Part shown: positions 1 to 7,862 of the stretch, piece after piece | Layout of the letters: every line of letters begins with the position of its first letter | Numbering within the stretch: the stretch's first letter is position 1 | Source of the DNA: Leptolyngbyaceae cyanobacterium MO_188.B28 | Lineage (GTDB): Bacteria; Cyanobacteriota; Cyanobacteriia; Phormidesmidales; Phormidesmidaceae | DNA: 34,098 bases | Direction of reading: 5' to 3' | NCBI GenBank assembly: GCA_030065175.1 | Contig: JASJDH010000034.1 | Coordinates: 1-34,098 of the forward strand | Notes under the pieces: model-generated | What the model saw: the letters and a program-made list of their open reading frames with translations, nothing else | Told to the model about the DNA's origin: nothing | Database searches by the model: none | Program-made: the position numbers and the translations under genes

Positions 1-1
1 A

Positions 2-1471
2 GCGCTGCGAGAACTCTCTCTACAGCATGGTAAACCGGTTGAACTAAAAGTGTCTGGGGGAAACACCTTAGTTGACCGGAATATTCTAGAGGCGTTGAAT
101 GACCCTCTGATGCACCTCATTCGCAATTCTTTTGATCACGGCATCGAAACACCCGATGTCCGTCGAGCGCAGGGCAAGTCAGAAAAAGGGCGAATCGAAA
201 TTCGGGCATTCCACCGCAGCAATCGCACCGTTATCTCAATTCAGGATGACGGCTGCGGCATTTCCCTGGATAAGATCCGTGAAAAAGCCCGACAGATGGG
301 CCTGGACGAAATGCTATTGGCCGCCGCCAGCGATCAAGAGTTACTTTCCTTAATCTTTGAACCCGGATTTAGTACGGCGGACCAGGTCACCGACCTCTCT
401 GGTCGGGGAGTAGGCATGGATGTCGTCCGCAATAACCTCAAACAAATTCGAGGCGACATTCGAGTAGACACCCAAGATGGCGTCGGCACCACCTTAACGA
501 TCTCGGTTCCCTTTACACTCTCCGTCACCCGCGCGCTCTTGGTGGAAAGTCATGGCATGCTCATGGCCTTCCCCATTGATGTGATCGAAGAGATGTTTAT
601 GCTGCCGCCTGAAAAAGTCATGACCACTGCGGGCAGTGAAGTATTTGAATGGGAAGGCGTCATGGTGCAGTTAATTCGATTGTCGAATTGGCTGATCTTT
701 AACTGCCCTCGCCAAATTGAGCCCCCGGAAGCATTGCCCGCCATTTCCGTGCCAACCGTCCTCATGGTCCGACAAAACGACCAGCTAGTCGGCATTCAAT
801 TAGAAAAATCTTGGGGAGAACAAGAAATCGCCATTCGTAAAGTGGAAGGCGGACTGCCCATGCCAGACGGTTTCAATAACTGCACAATCCTGGGAGACGG
901 CAAGGTTGTGCCCATTGTTAATGTAGCCGAGCTATTGCATTGGATTTCTAGTTGTGAAGGATCAAAGACTCAATCTCAATCCCAACCTCCATCCCCCGTT
1001 GCTATCACCCAAACAGAACCGCAGTTGAGCGGGGCCGCTCCCTTAAGTCTGCAGCCAGCCGCGCCCAAACCACTCCCGCCGAAAAAGCCAACTATCTTAA
1101 TTGTTGACGATTCCATTAATGTTCGTCGCCTCCTTGCACTGACCTTGGAAAAGGCTGGCTATCAAGTCTCTCAGGCCAAAGACGGTCAAGACGCACTGGA
1201 TAAATTACTGGGCGGCTTAGAACCTCAAGCCGTTATCTGTGACATTGAAATGCCTCGGCTTGACGGATTTGGCTTCTTAGCTCAAATTCGAACCAAACCT
1301 GCACTTGCCGACTTACCTATCGCCATGCTGACCTCCCGGAGTGGAGAGAAACATCGACAATTAGCCATGACGTTAGGGGCCGCCGCCTATTTCTCCAAAC
1401 CTTATAATGAGCAAATGCTGCTGAAAACGCTAGCTCAGCTGATTGAGCCCGCCTTAGTCAGCGTTAACTAG
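2..1471 (+). CDS. CheA-type hybrid histidine kinase, C-terminal part (5' truncated by window edge)
   Basis: The ORF track begins at an internal GTG (50), but the same frame is open back to base 2 and reads sensibly (LRELSLQHGKPVELKV), so the gene enters from outside the window. Numbering from GTG 50: the HATPase shows the N box HLIRNSFDHG (22-31), G1 DDGCGIS and G2 GRGVGMDVV (116-126). A CheW-like regulatory domain follows (about 157-300), then a Pro/Gln-rich linker, then a receiver domain (about 347-468) with IVDDS, phospho-acceptor Asp398 in CDIEMPRLDG, and Lys450 in SKPY. CheA kinases autophosphorylate on a His in an N-terminal Hpt domain, which lies outside this window. Fusion to a C-terminal receiver is common in cyanobacterial pilus/phototaxis CheA proteins (PixL/PilL class). 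The following CheW-like gene supports a chemosensory operon. Which behaviour it controls cannot be told from here. Confidence 0.95.
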   Translation, partial: ALRELSLQHGKPVELKVSGGNTLVDRNILEALNDPLMHLIRNSFDHGIETPDVRRAQGKSEKGRIEIRAFHRSNRTVISIQDDGCGISLDKIREKARQMGLDEMLLAAASDQELLSLIFEPGFSTADQVTDLSGRGVGMDVVRNNLKQIRGDIRVDTQDGVGTTLTISVPFTLSVTRALLVESHGMLMAFPIDVIEEMFMLPPEKVMTTAGSEVFEWEGVMVQLIRLSNWLIFNCPRQIEPPEALPAISVPTVLMVRQNDQLVGIQLEKSWGEQEIAIRKVEGGLPMPDGFNNCTILGDGKVVPIVNVAELLHWISSCEGSKTQSQSQPPSPVAITQTEPQLSGAAPLSLQPAAPKPLPPKKPTILIVDDSINVRRLLALTLEKAGYQVSQAKDGQDALDKLLGGLEPQAVICDIEMPRLDGFGFLAQIRTKPALADLPIAMLTSRSGEKHRQLAMTLGAAAYFSKPYNEQMLLKTLAQLIEPALVSVN

Positions 1472-1541
1472 TGAGTGTTCACTAGCCTCCAGGGTCTTGC
1501 TCGAGGTTGCATCTACCGAGTGCAAGGATCTCTATTGAACT

Positions 1542-2177
1542 ATGGCATTTTCCTCTATATCCCGCCTATCCCGTCGCACCAAGCAGAAATCTACTGAACC
1601 GTTTCATAAATTAATCGTATTTAAAGTTCGGCAAGAGTTATTTGCGCTGCCAATTTTAGCAGCCCACAAAGTCGTGGAGCTGGGCAAAATCTATGGCAAT
1701 GTTCAGGGCGGAACTGCTGGACTTACCCGATATCAGGATCGAGAGTTGCCTGTGATTGATATTGAGCAGCGGATTTTTGGAACGTCCCTCAATCCACTGT
1801 TGCCAGGCAGTTCCGAAACCCAAGCGCTGTCCAAACAAGCCAGCCCATCTAATCCATCGCTCCGTCATTTACTGATCATCCGCCTCCCTCTAGGAGATTT
1901 GATTGGGTTGCCCCTCAGCGAATCTCCTCAACTGCGACGAATGCCGGAATCCGCATTTGCCCCCTTACCCGCTATCTATCGGGAAGAGGGCATTATTCGC
2001 TGCGTCAACGCCTTAATTACCCCTTCTGCTAAAGAACCCTCTATATTTCTTTTAGATCTAAACCAATTGTTACCTAATCGATCGCGGCCTCACCCCGCCA
2101 ACCCTGTCCATACGTTCACAGGCGCATCCATCGCTCAACCGCCCCAAGCTTTACCCGAGAATAAACTCAGCCAATGA
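1542..2177 (+). CDS. CheW-like chemosensory adaptor
   Basis: A 211-residue protein, 70 bases after the hybrid CheA and probably in the same operon. Residues about 23-165 match the CheW fold: FKVRQELFALPI at the start, then VVELGKIYGN, a loop leading to RYQDRELPVIDIEQRIFG, and later LLIIRLPLGDLIGLPL. CheW domains bridge chemoreceptors to CheA. The basic N-terminal segment (SRRTKQK) and the Pro-rich tail (about 175-211) extend beyond a minimal CheW of roughly 150 residues and look disordered. No strong Shine-Dalgarno lies before ATG 1542, so a slightly later start is possible. Family call is firm; exact pathway is inferred from its neighbour. Confidence 0.8.
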   Translation: MAFSSISRLSRRTKQKSTEPFHKLIVFKVRQELFALPILAAHKVVELGKIYGNVQGGTAGLTRYQDRELPVIDIEQRIFGTSLNPLLPGSSETQALSKQASPSNPSLRHLLIIRLPLGDLIGLPLSESPQLRRMPESAFAPLPAIYREEGIIRCVNALITPSAKEPSIFLLDLNQLLPNRSRPHPANPVHTFTGASIAQPPQALPENKLSQ

Positions 2178-2304
2178 TCAGATTGATCACCCCTTGAATA
2201 GAAGGGTTGTTTTCAGACGCCATCTTTGGGTTCCTTGCCTAAATCAGTGACGGCTCTTGTGGTTAAAGCGTTATGGTTAAAGAGTCGTTCTCAACGGAAC
2301 TACG

Positions 2305-3165
2305 ATGGCGCCAACTCCCCTAACTCCTATTCGACAAAGCCAGCTGCTCAATCGCCTGGTGATTGACTACTACACCACCGAAGAAGTGGGGCGAGTTGAT
2401 CAGATTCTAGTTGATAGTAAAACCCATCAGGTGGAAGGCATCGTCTGCAAATCAGGCCTCTTGGGTCGTTACAAACACGCCTTCGACTGGATGCAAATCG
2501 AAACAATCGGTCAGGATAGCATTCTAGTCAAGCAACAAGGGGCCCCTCAATCAGACAAACTAGAAACGGCCCAAGCCATGATCGGGCATGAGATATGGGC
2601 CGATTCGGGGGAGCGGATTGGGCGCTTAGTGGATTACTGTATCCATCCAACAACCGGGGCGGTCTTAACCTATTTGTTCACAGCCGCAGGTTTGCGAGGC
2701 ATGGCTGAGGGCCTCTATTGCTTACTACCCAGCGCCGTCATCAGCACCGGACGTAAACGCATCATGGCGGAAAAAAACGCGTTGGAAACGGCGGAGCAGT
2801 TTTCGGAAGGATTGAATCAGAAAGCAGCCAACGCCTTTGAATTCATTAAATCAGACTACGCCAAGACCCAACAAGATCTGACATCGGCCGTCGGCGGCGC
2901 TCAGGCGATCGCAGAACAGTGGCAAACCCAGCGCCAAAAACTGTCCTCCCAAGCCAAAGATAAACTTGCAGACGTCGCCAGTCAATTTAAGCAGCAGAGT
3001 CGGCGCGTAGGCGATCAAGTTCAGGATACCTTGTTCGACTTAACCACACAATTTCAATCGAAATCATCTTCGGAATCGGGGCTAACCGATCGTGAGCAAG
3101 ACGCTAATCACGAAATCGATCTCTCCCCTTTGGAAGACTGGCCGGATGATGATAGATCTAAATGA
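2305..3165 (+). CDS. PRC-barrel domain protein with long helical tail
   Basis: A 286-residue protein. Two PRC-barrel-like beta modules occupy about residues 10-80 (VGRVDQILVDSKTHQVEGIV) and 85-155 (IGRLVDYCIHPTTGAVLTYL). From about 160 to 250 comes a hydrophilic, Gln/Lys/Ala-rich region with helical periodicity (SAVGGAQAIAEQWQTQRQKL), then an acidic tail ending DWPDDD. PRC barrels are small adaptor folds found in photosynthetic reaction centre H subunits and RimM; two-barrel proteins with helical tails are common in cyanobacteria and mostly uncharacterised. It has no signal peptide or membrane helix. It sits between the chemosensory genes and a sensor kinase with about 130 bases on the 5' side, so it may have its own promoter. 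Biochemical function unknown. Confidence 0.8.
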   Translation: MAPTPLTPIRQSQLLNRLVIDYYTTEEVGRVDQILVDSKTHQVEGIVCKSGLLGRYKHAFDWMQIETIGQDSILVKQQGAPQSDKLETAQAMIGHEIWADSGERIGRLVDYCIHPTTGAVLTYLFTAAGLRGMAEGLYCLLPSAVISTGRKRIMAEKNALETAEQFSEGLNQKAANAFEFIKSDYAKTQQDLTSAVGGAQAIAEQWQTQRQKLSSQAKDKLADVASQFKQQSRRVGDQVQDTLFDLTTQFQSKSSSESGLTDREQDANHEIDLSPLEDWPDDDRSK

Positions 3166-3232
3166 CTTTAGCCAAATTAGACCGATGAGCGACTAGAAAG
3201 GAAATCGGTGGGAATACTAATTATGACGAGCC

Positions 3233-6200
3233 TTGATCAACAACCGGGGTGAGTTTACTGGCATCGTCAGTCCCATTCGTTTGTCACTCAATCACGACAC
3301 GGTCAAAATGCTCAGCACCGTTCAACATCTCAATCAAAAGGTTAGCCAACTAAAGGCCAAACAAATGAAACTGCTGCAGGAAAGTAAGACTGAGCTGGAG
3401 CGGCAGGTTGAAGAACGAACTCAGGCATTGGAACAACAGAAAACCGCACTCAAGCAAGAACGCAATTTTGTCTCTGCCATCTTGGGGGTCGTAGACGCCT
3501 TAGTGGTTGTGCTGGATCATCAAGGACGCATCGTCCGCTTCAATCTAGCCTGCGAAAAAGTGTCAGGTTATTGTTCCGATGAAGTCCTGGGTCAATATAT
3601 TTGGGATTTATTTCTGATTCCCGAAGAAATTGACTTGGTACAGGGCATCATTAATGACCTACAAGTCAAACAAATTCCCATCCAATCTCAAAATTACTGG
3701 GTGACCAAAGATGGACGTCGCCGATTGATCGCCTGGTCCGACAGCGTGATCACAGACGCCCAGGGAAAAGTGGAATATATCATCAGCACTGGCATTGACA
3801 TCACCGATCGGAAGCAAGCAGAAGCCGCCTTGCAGACGTTAGTCGAGGGCACCGCCTCAACCATTGGCGACGACTTTTTCCCAGCGCTTGTCAAGCATTT
3901 GGGCTCGGCTCTCGGGGTCAAACACGCACTGGTGGCGGAACGACGAGTAGATGAGTTTAAAACCCTGGCTTTTTCGTCTTCTGGACGCCTACAACCCAAC
4001 TTCACTTTCGAGCTTGACGACCTGTTTCCCCTGACCTCTCTGCTTGAACAGGGTATGTACTGTGTCGAACACAATGTGCAGGAACGCTTTCCTCACAATC
4101 CACACTTAGTCGAGCTGCAGGCGGAAAGCTTTCTAGGCATTTCATTGGGAGACGCCACTGGTCAATGTATTGGCTATCTCTGTATTGTTGACACTAAACC
4201 CTTTGTTGATCCATCCCAAATGCAGGCAATCCTGCAGATTTTAGCTTCCCGCGCCGCCGCAGAATTGGCTCGCAAGCAGGCGATGGAAACCCTGCAGATG
4301 CTCAACCAAGGCCTAGAGGTAATCGTTGAAGAGCGGACTAAAATTTTAAGTCAGGCTAATCGACAACTTTTGCGAGAAATTGTCGAGCGGAAGCAAGTTT
4401 CAGAAACTCTACGAGAAAGTCAAGCACAACTACACGACCTATTTGATAACGCCAATGATTTAATCCAAAGCATTTCGTTGATTGACAACCGGTTCATCTA
4501 TGTCAATCGAGCTTGGCGAGAAACCTTGGGATATACGGAAGATGAGATTAAGCAGTTATCTATCGCTGATGTGCTCCACCCAGAGTCTCGGCGAACCTAT
4601 CTGCAGGTTTTAGACGACATGCGGTCTGGCAGACTCACTCAACTTGAAAGCTTTGAAGTAACTTACCGCACTAAAGAAGGAGCCTCTGTCCTGTTGGCGG
4701 GTGGGGTCAATTGCCGATTTAGCAACGGGCGGCCTGTCGCCACCCGGTCCATCTTCCGGGATGTCACAGCGCAAAAGCAGGCGCAACAAGCTTTGCAAGA
4801 ATCAGAAGCAAAGCATCGAGCGTTACTCAATGACGCCAGTGACGCCATCCTCCAAGCCGATACCCATGGCAATTTAATCGAAGCCAACCGAAACGCCGAA
4901 ATGCTATTGGGTCTCACCCAAACAGAGATCAGTCAGATGACAGTGGCCCAAATTCACCCGCCACAGGAACAGGATAGACTGCGCCAGGCGTTCGATCAGA
5001 TCCTGGAGCAGGGGGCAGGGCGTGTGCAAGATACGTTAGTACGACGCAAAGACGGCGCTATCATCCCGGTAGACATCACCTCAAGCGTCATTACATACTC
5101 GGGCAAACGGGTGGTCCAAAGCATTATTCGAGATATCAGCGATCGCAAACAAGCCGAACATTCCCTGAGGGAACAGCAACAATTTATTCAAAGTGTCGCC
5201 GACAGTAGTCCCAATATCCTGTACATCTACGATCTTGTTGAACATCGGAACCTCTACGCCAACCGGGAGGTTATTCAGCAACTGGGTTACTCCCCAGAAG
5301 AGCTCCAAGACATGGGAGACAATTTCCTACAACTGCTAGTGCACCCAGAAGACTTAGAGCAGGTTAATCGACATTTTTGTGCGATCGCCAATGCAGCCGA
5401 CGGCGAAGTGCTGGAAGTAGAATACCGCATCAAACATGCAGACGGTCAGTGGCGTTGGTTCAATAGCCGCGACACCATCTTTAAACGTAATTCAGCGGGC
5501 CAGGCGCAACAATACATCGGCACTGCGCAGGATATCAGCGACCGCAAACGCATCGAAACCAAACGCCAGCAAGCTGAAGAAAATATCCGTAAAGCCCTCG
5601 CAAAAGAAAAAGAACTCAACGATCTCAAATCCCGGTTTGTTTCCATGACCTCCCATGAGTTCCGCACGCCGCTTGCGGTGATCTCATCCTCCGCCGGCAT
5701 CCTTAAAGATTTCAGCCATAAATTGGACGAAGCCAAAAAGCAAAAGCACCTGAAAACTATTGAAACCTACGTCCAACACACCACCCAACTTTTAGATGAT
5801 ATTCTGCTAATCAACAAAGCTGAGGCCGGTAATCTCGCCTTTGATCCAGCCCCTCTCGATCTAATCGCTTTTTGCCAGGGCTTAGTGGATGATATCCAAA
5901 TTAGCGCCCCCCATCATTGTTTAGAGCTGACGATCCAGACAGCGCCCTCCCTGCTTCCGCCAGCTCATCCCCCCGAAGTGTGTGTGGATAAAAAACTTTT
6001 GCGGCAAATTTTAACCAATTTGCTATCCAATGGCATCAAATATTCCCCAGAAAATAGCCTGGTTCGCCTGACTTTGGAACTTGAGTCAGAGGGAGCAATT
6101 TTCCATGTCCAAGACAACGGCATAGGCATTCCCCCTGAAGACTTACCGAAATTATTTGAGTCTTTTCATCGAGCCAAAAATGTAGGCGCCATTCAGGGAA

Positions 6201-6322
6201 CCGGACTCGGCCTTTCCATCACCCAAAAGTGCGCCGAACTTCATGGCGGCCATATTGAAGTCAACAGCGAGGTTGGCGTAGGCACCACCTTCACCGTCGC
6301 CATCCCTTATCACACCGAGTAA
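3233..6322 (+). CDS. Multi-PAS/GAF sensor histidine kinase
   Basis: A 1029-residue soluble sensor kinase in the ORF-track frame. Domains: coiled coil 25-78; PAS1 78-197 ending DITDRKQAEAAL; GAF-like 200-348; second coiled coil 345-395; PAS2 395-515; PAS3 523-645; PAS4 with PAC 648-775; HisKA 796-865 with His808 in SMTSHEFRTPL; HATPase 915-1028 with N box LTNLLSNGIKYS, G1 QDNGIGIP and G2 GTGLGLSI. No transmembrane segments are seen, so it probably senses a cytoplasmic signal such as redox, light or a ligand; there is no obvious bilin-attachment Cys motif in the GAF. It lacks a receiver, so a separate regulator is expected; the receiver gene at 6827 is a candidate. The start is unclear: TTG 3233 is the only initiator near the 5' end, ATG 3308 is the first in-frame ATG, and ATG 3223, with better spacing to a GGTGGGA, is in another frame and stops after nine codons. 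Confidence 0.93.
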   Translation: MINNRGEFTGIVSPIRLSLNHDTVKMLSTVQHLNQKVSQLKAKQMKLLQESKTELERQVEERTQALEQQKTALKQERNFVSAILGVVDALVVVLDHQGRIVRFNLACEKVSGYCSDEVLGQYIWDLFLIPEEIDLVQGIINDLQVKQIPIQSQNYWVTKDGRRRLIAWSDSVITDAQGKVEYIISTGIDITDRKQAEAALQTLVEGTASTIGDDFFPALVKHLGSALGVKHALVAERRVDEFKTLAFSSSGRLQPNFTFELDDLFPLTSLLEQGMYCVEHNVQERFPHNPHLVELQAESFLGISLGDATGQCIGYLCIVDTKPFVDPSQMQAILQILASRAAAELARKQAMETLQMLNQGLEVIVEERTKILSQANRQLLREIVERKQVSETLRESQAQLHDLFDNANDLIQSISLIDNRFIYVNRAWRETLGYTEDEIKQLSIADVLHPESRRTYLQVLDDMRSGRLTQLESFEVTYRTKEGASVLLAGGVNCRFSNGRPVATRSIFRDVTAQKQAQQALQESEAKHRALLNDASDAILQADTHGNLIEANRNAEMLLGLTQTEISQMTVAQIHPPQEQDRLRQAFDQILEQGAGRVQDTLVRRKDGAIIPVDITSSVITYSGKRVVQSIIRDISDRKQAEHSLREQQQFIQSVADSSPNILYIYDLVEHRNLYANREVIQQLGYSPEELQDMGDNFLQLLVHPEDLEQVNRHFCAIANAADGEVLEVEYRIKHADGQWRWFNSRDTIFKRNSAGQAQQYIGTAQDISDRKRIETKRQQAEENIRKALAKEKELNDLKSRFVSMTSHEFRTPLAVISSSAGILKDFSHKLDEAKKQKHLKTIETYVQHTTQLLDDILLINKAEAGNLAFDPAPLDLIAFCQGLVDDIQISAPHHCLELTIQTAPSLLPPAHPPEVCVDKKLLRQILTNLLSNGIKYSPENSLVRLTLELESEGAIFHVQDNGIGIPPEDLPKLFESFHRAKNVGAIQGTGLGLSITQKCAELHGGHIEVNSEVGVGTTFTVAIPYHTE

Positions 6323-6397
6323 ATCCAACATCTCTACGCCGCTTCATAACATCCAACTCAGTCGCTAAGAACAGATTTATCAAGCGGCTCTTCGCCC

Positions 6398-6416
6398 CTA
6401 ACCTCTGGCAGGTTAG
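6398..6416. repeat. Inverted repeat CTAACCT-5-AGGTTAG
   Basis: A perfect 7-bp dyad with a CTGGC loop, about 75 bases after the kinase stop codon. It could fold as a transcript-end hairpin, but no T-run follows on either strand, so a classic intrinsic terminator is not supported. Confidence 0.45.
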
Positions 6417-6629
6417 AGATTCCAGCCCCCATTAATTCAAACAAGCCACGTCGCAAAAACGCTGCCGGGAGCAAGTCTCAATGCGTTAGCGAGCAGGTTA
6501 ATGATCGGCTCTCAAGATAGAACGCTAAATTAGACATAGAAGTTTTAATTCTCAGTGCGTTAGGGTATCGATAACGTGCAAAATATTACGCCTTGAGTCA
6601 TATTTTTCCCCGCTAAGCAAGCAAGGAGA

Positions 6630-6648
6630 ATATCTTGGCGCAAGATAT
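6630..6648. repeat. Inverted repeat ATATCTTG-3-CAAGATAT
   Basis: A perfect 8-bp dyad around GCG, about 180 bases upstream of the receiver gene at 6827. The short loop and AT-rich surroundings make it more like a dimeric regulator site than a terminator. No regulator can be assigned. Confidence 0.35.
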
Positions 6649-6826
6649 CTGACAAAATGTCGCTCTAAATCACAATTAAGGGAATATTTAAGCTGATGTT
6701 CTGATTAAGTAACCATTAATGACCGGTCCATTACTCAGTAAGCCATGCAGTCAGCCCCCTTTGGATCTTGGACTGATCCCCCCTTACCTCTTGTAGTCGC
6801 TTAATCAGAGAAGGAATTGTGCACCG

Positions 6827-7543
6827 ATGAAACGGATTCTGATCATTGAGGACGAAACCCAAGTTCGAGAAAATATCAAACAAATCTTAGAATTTAGCGA
6901 CTTCGAAGTCCTCTCCGCTGCAGAGGGGGCGTCAGGCTTGAATCTGGCTAAGGCGCATACCCCAGATTTGATCATTTGCGACATCATGATGCCTGGCATT
7001 GATGGTTACAGCGTCCTCAAAGCACTCCGGCAAGAATCCGACACCGAAACCATTCCGGTGATTTTTCTAACAGCCAAAGCAGACCGATGCGACCTGCGAC
7101 AAGGCATGGAGCTTGGCGCAGACGACTATCTCACTAAACCATTTGGGAATAGCGAATTGATCCGGGCCGTGGAAACTCGATTGACCAGACAATCGATCCT
7201 TCAGCACCAAACGATCGAGGTTTCCCAACAAGCCCACAAGTTAAAGCAAGACCTGGTGACCCTTCAACAATCAACGGAGGAGCATCAAAAATTAGCGGAC
7301 ATCAGAGGAGAAATGTTGGGTAAGGTGATCCACGATTTGCGAGAACCGCTTTCCAACATCAATATGATCATCCATATGCTCAAAAATGCTGATTCGGAGC
7401 ATGAGCGCGATCGCTATCTGAATGTTCTGAAAGAAGAATATACCCGCGAAATTAATTTACTGAATCAACTGGAAAGTCTTCAAACCCTTTTAACGCCAGA
7501 AAACGCGAAGCTCCTACAAAATTTTAATTTACTCAAATCGTAA
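6827..7543 (+). CDS. Response regulator with C-terminal HisKA-like dimerisation segment, no ATPase
   Basis: A 238-residue protein. The receiver domain covers 1-120, with acidic pocket IEDE, phospho-acceptor Asp52 in CDIMMPGIDG, Thr82 in FLTAKAD and Lys104 in TKPF. A coiled coil (about 125-160) leads to a helical hairpin resembling a HisKA dimerisation/phosphoacceptor module: VIHDLREPLSNI, with candidate His169. There is no N, G1 or G2 box, so it cannot autophosphorylate by itself. A DNA-binding domain is absent. It probably dimerises with, or accepts phosphate through, another kinase; the large PAS kinase just upstream (which has no receiver) is the obvious candidate, though the 504-base gap argues against a tight operon. 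Its receiver closely resembles that of the next gene, suggesting duplication. Confidence 0.88.
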   Translation: MKRILIIEDETQVRENIKQILEFSDFEVLSAAEGASGLNLAKAHTPDLIICDIMMPGIDGYSVLKALRQESDTETIPVIFLTAKADRCDLRQGMELGADDYLTKPFGNSELIRAVETRLTRQSILQHQTIEVSQQAHKLKQDLVTLQQSTEEHQKLADIRGEMLGKVIHDLREPLSNINMIIHMLKNADSEHERDRYLNVLKEEYTREINLLNQLESLQTLLTPENAKLLQNFNLLKS

Positions 7544-7862
7544 CGACATCATCGTCACGACATCAATATCTTTATCCTTATATATTCTTCTGGTTCTTCT
7601 ATAGAAAACGCTTCAATCAATTCAAACGCAGCCTCTATATTTTCTATCTGTCACGGGTTCCTAGTCACTTGATCAATCACTAGGCAGTAATGGCCAAGCG
7701 CCAATAACGAGCCCCCAATGTTCCATCACCGATAAAATTTCTACCCCCTCTAACCCTTCGAGCTGAAGTCGAGTGCTTTTATTCTCAAGAGGTCTCTAAG
7801 ACAAACAGGGTAGTCAGCATCTTACAGAATTCTTACTTGTTAACTGGCCCAAATTACCTGCC
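7544..7862. other. 319-base intergenic region
   Basis: No ORF or strong structure. I see only a short direct repeat (CGACATCA at both ends of a 14-base period just after the preceding stop codon) and AT-rich sequence. No Shine-Dalgarno sequence is visible before ATG 7863, so that gene may have a leaderless or weakly led message. Confidence 0.4.

Larger units (their letters stand above)
6323..6826. other. 504-base intergenic region between kinase and receiver gene
   Basis: No convincing ORF on either strand; the 64-codon minus ORF nearby is a shadow of the receiver gene. The stretch holds two short dyads (listed separately) and an AGAAGG Shine-Dalgarno-like sequence shortly before ATG 6827. 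Its length and AT-richness towards the right suggest the promoter of the downstream receiver gene lies here, but I cannot pick -35/-10 boxes with confidence. Confidence 0.5.
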
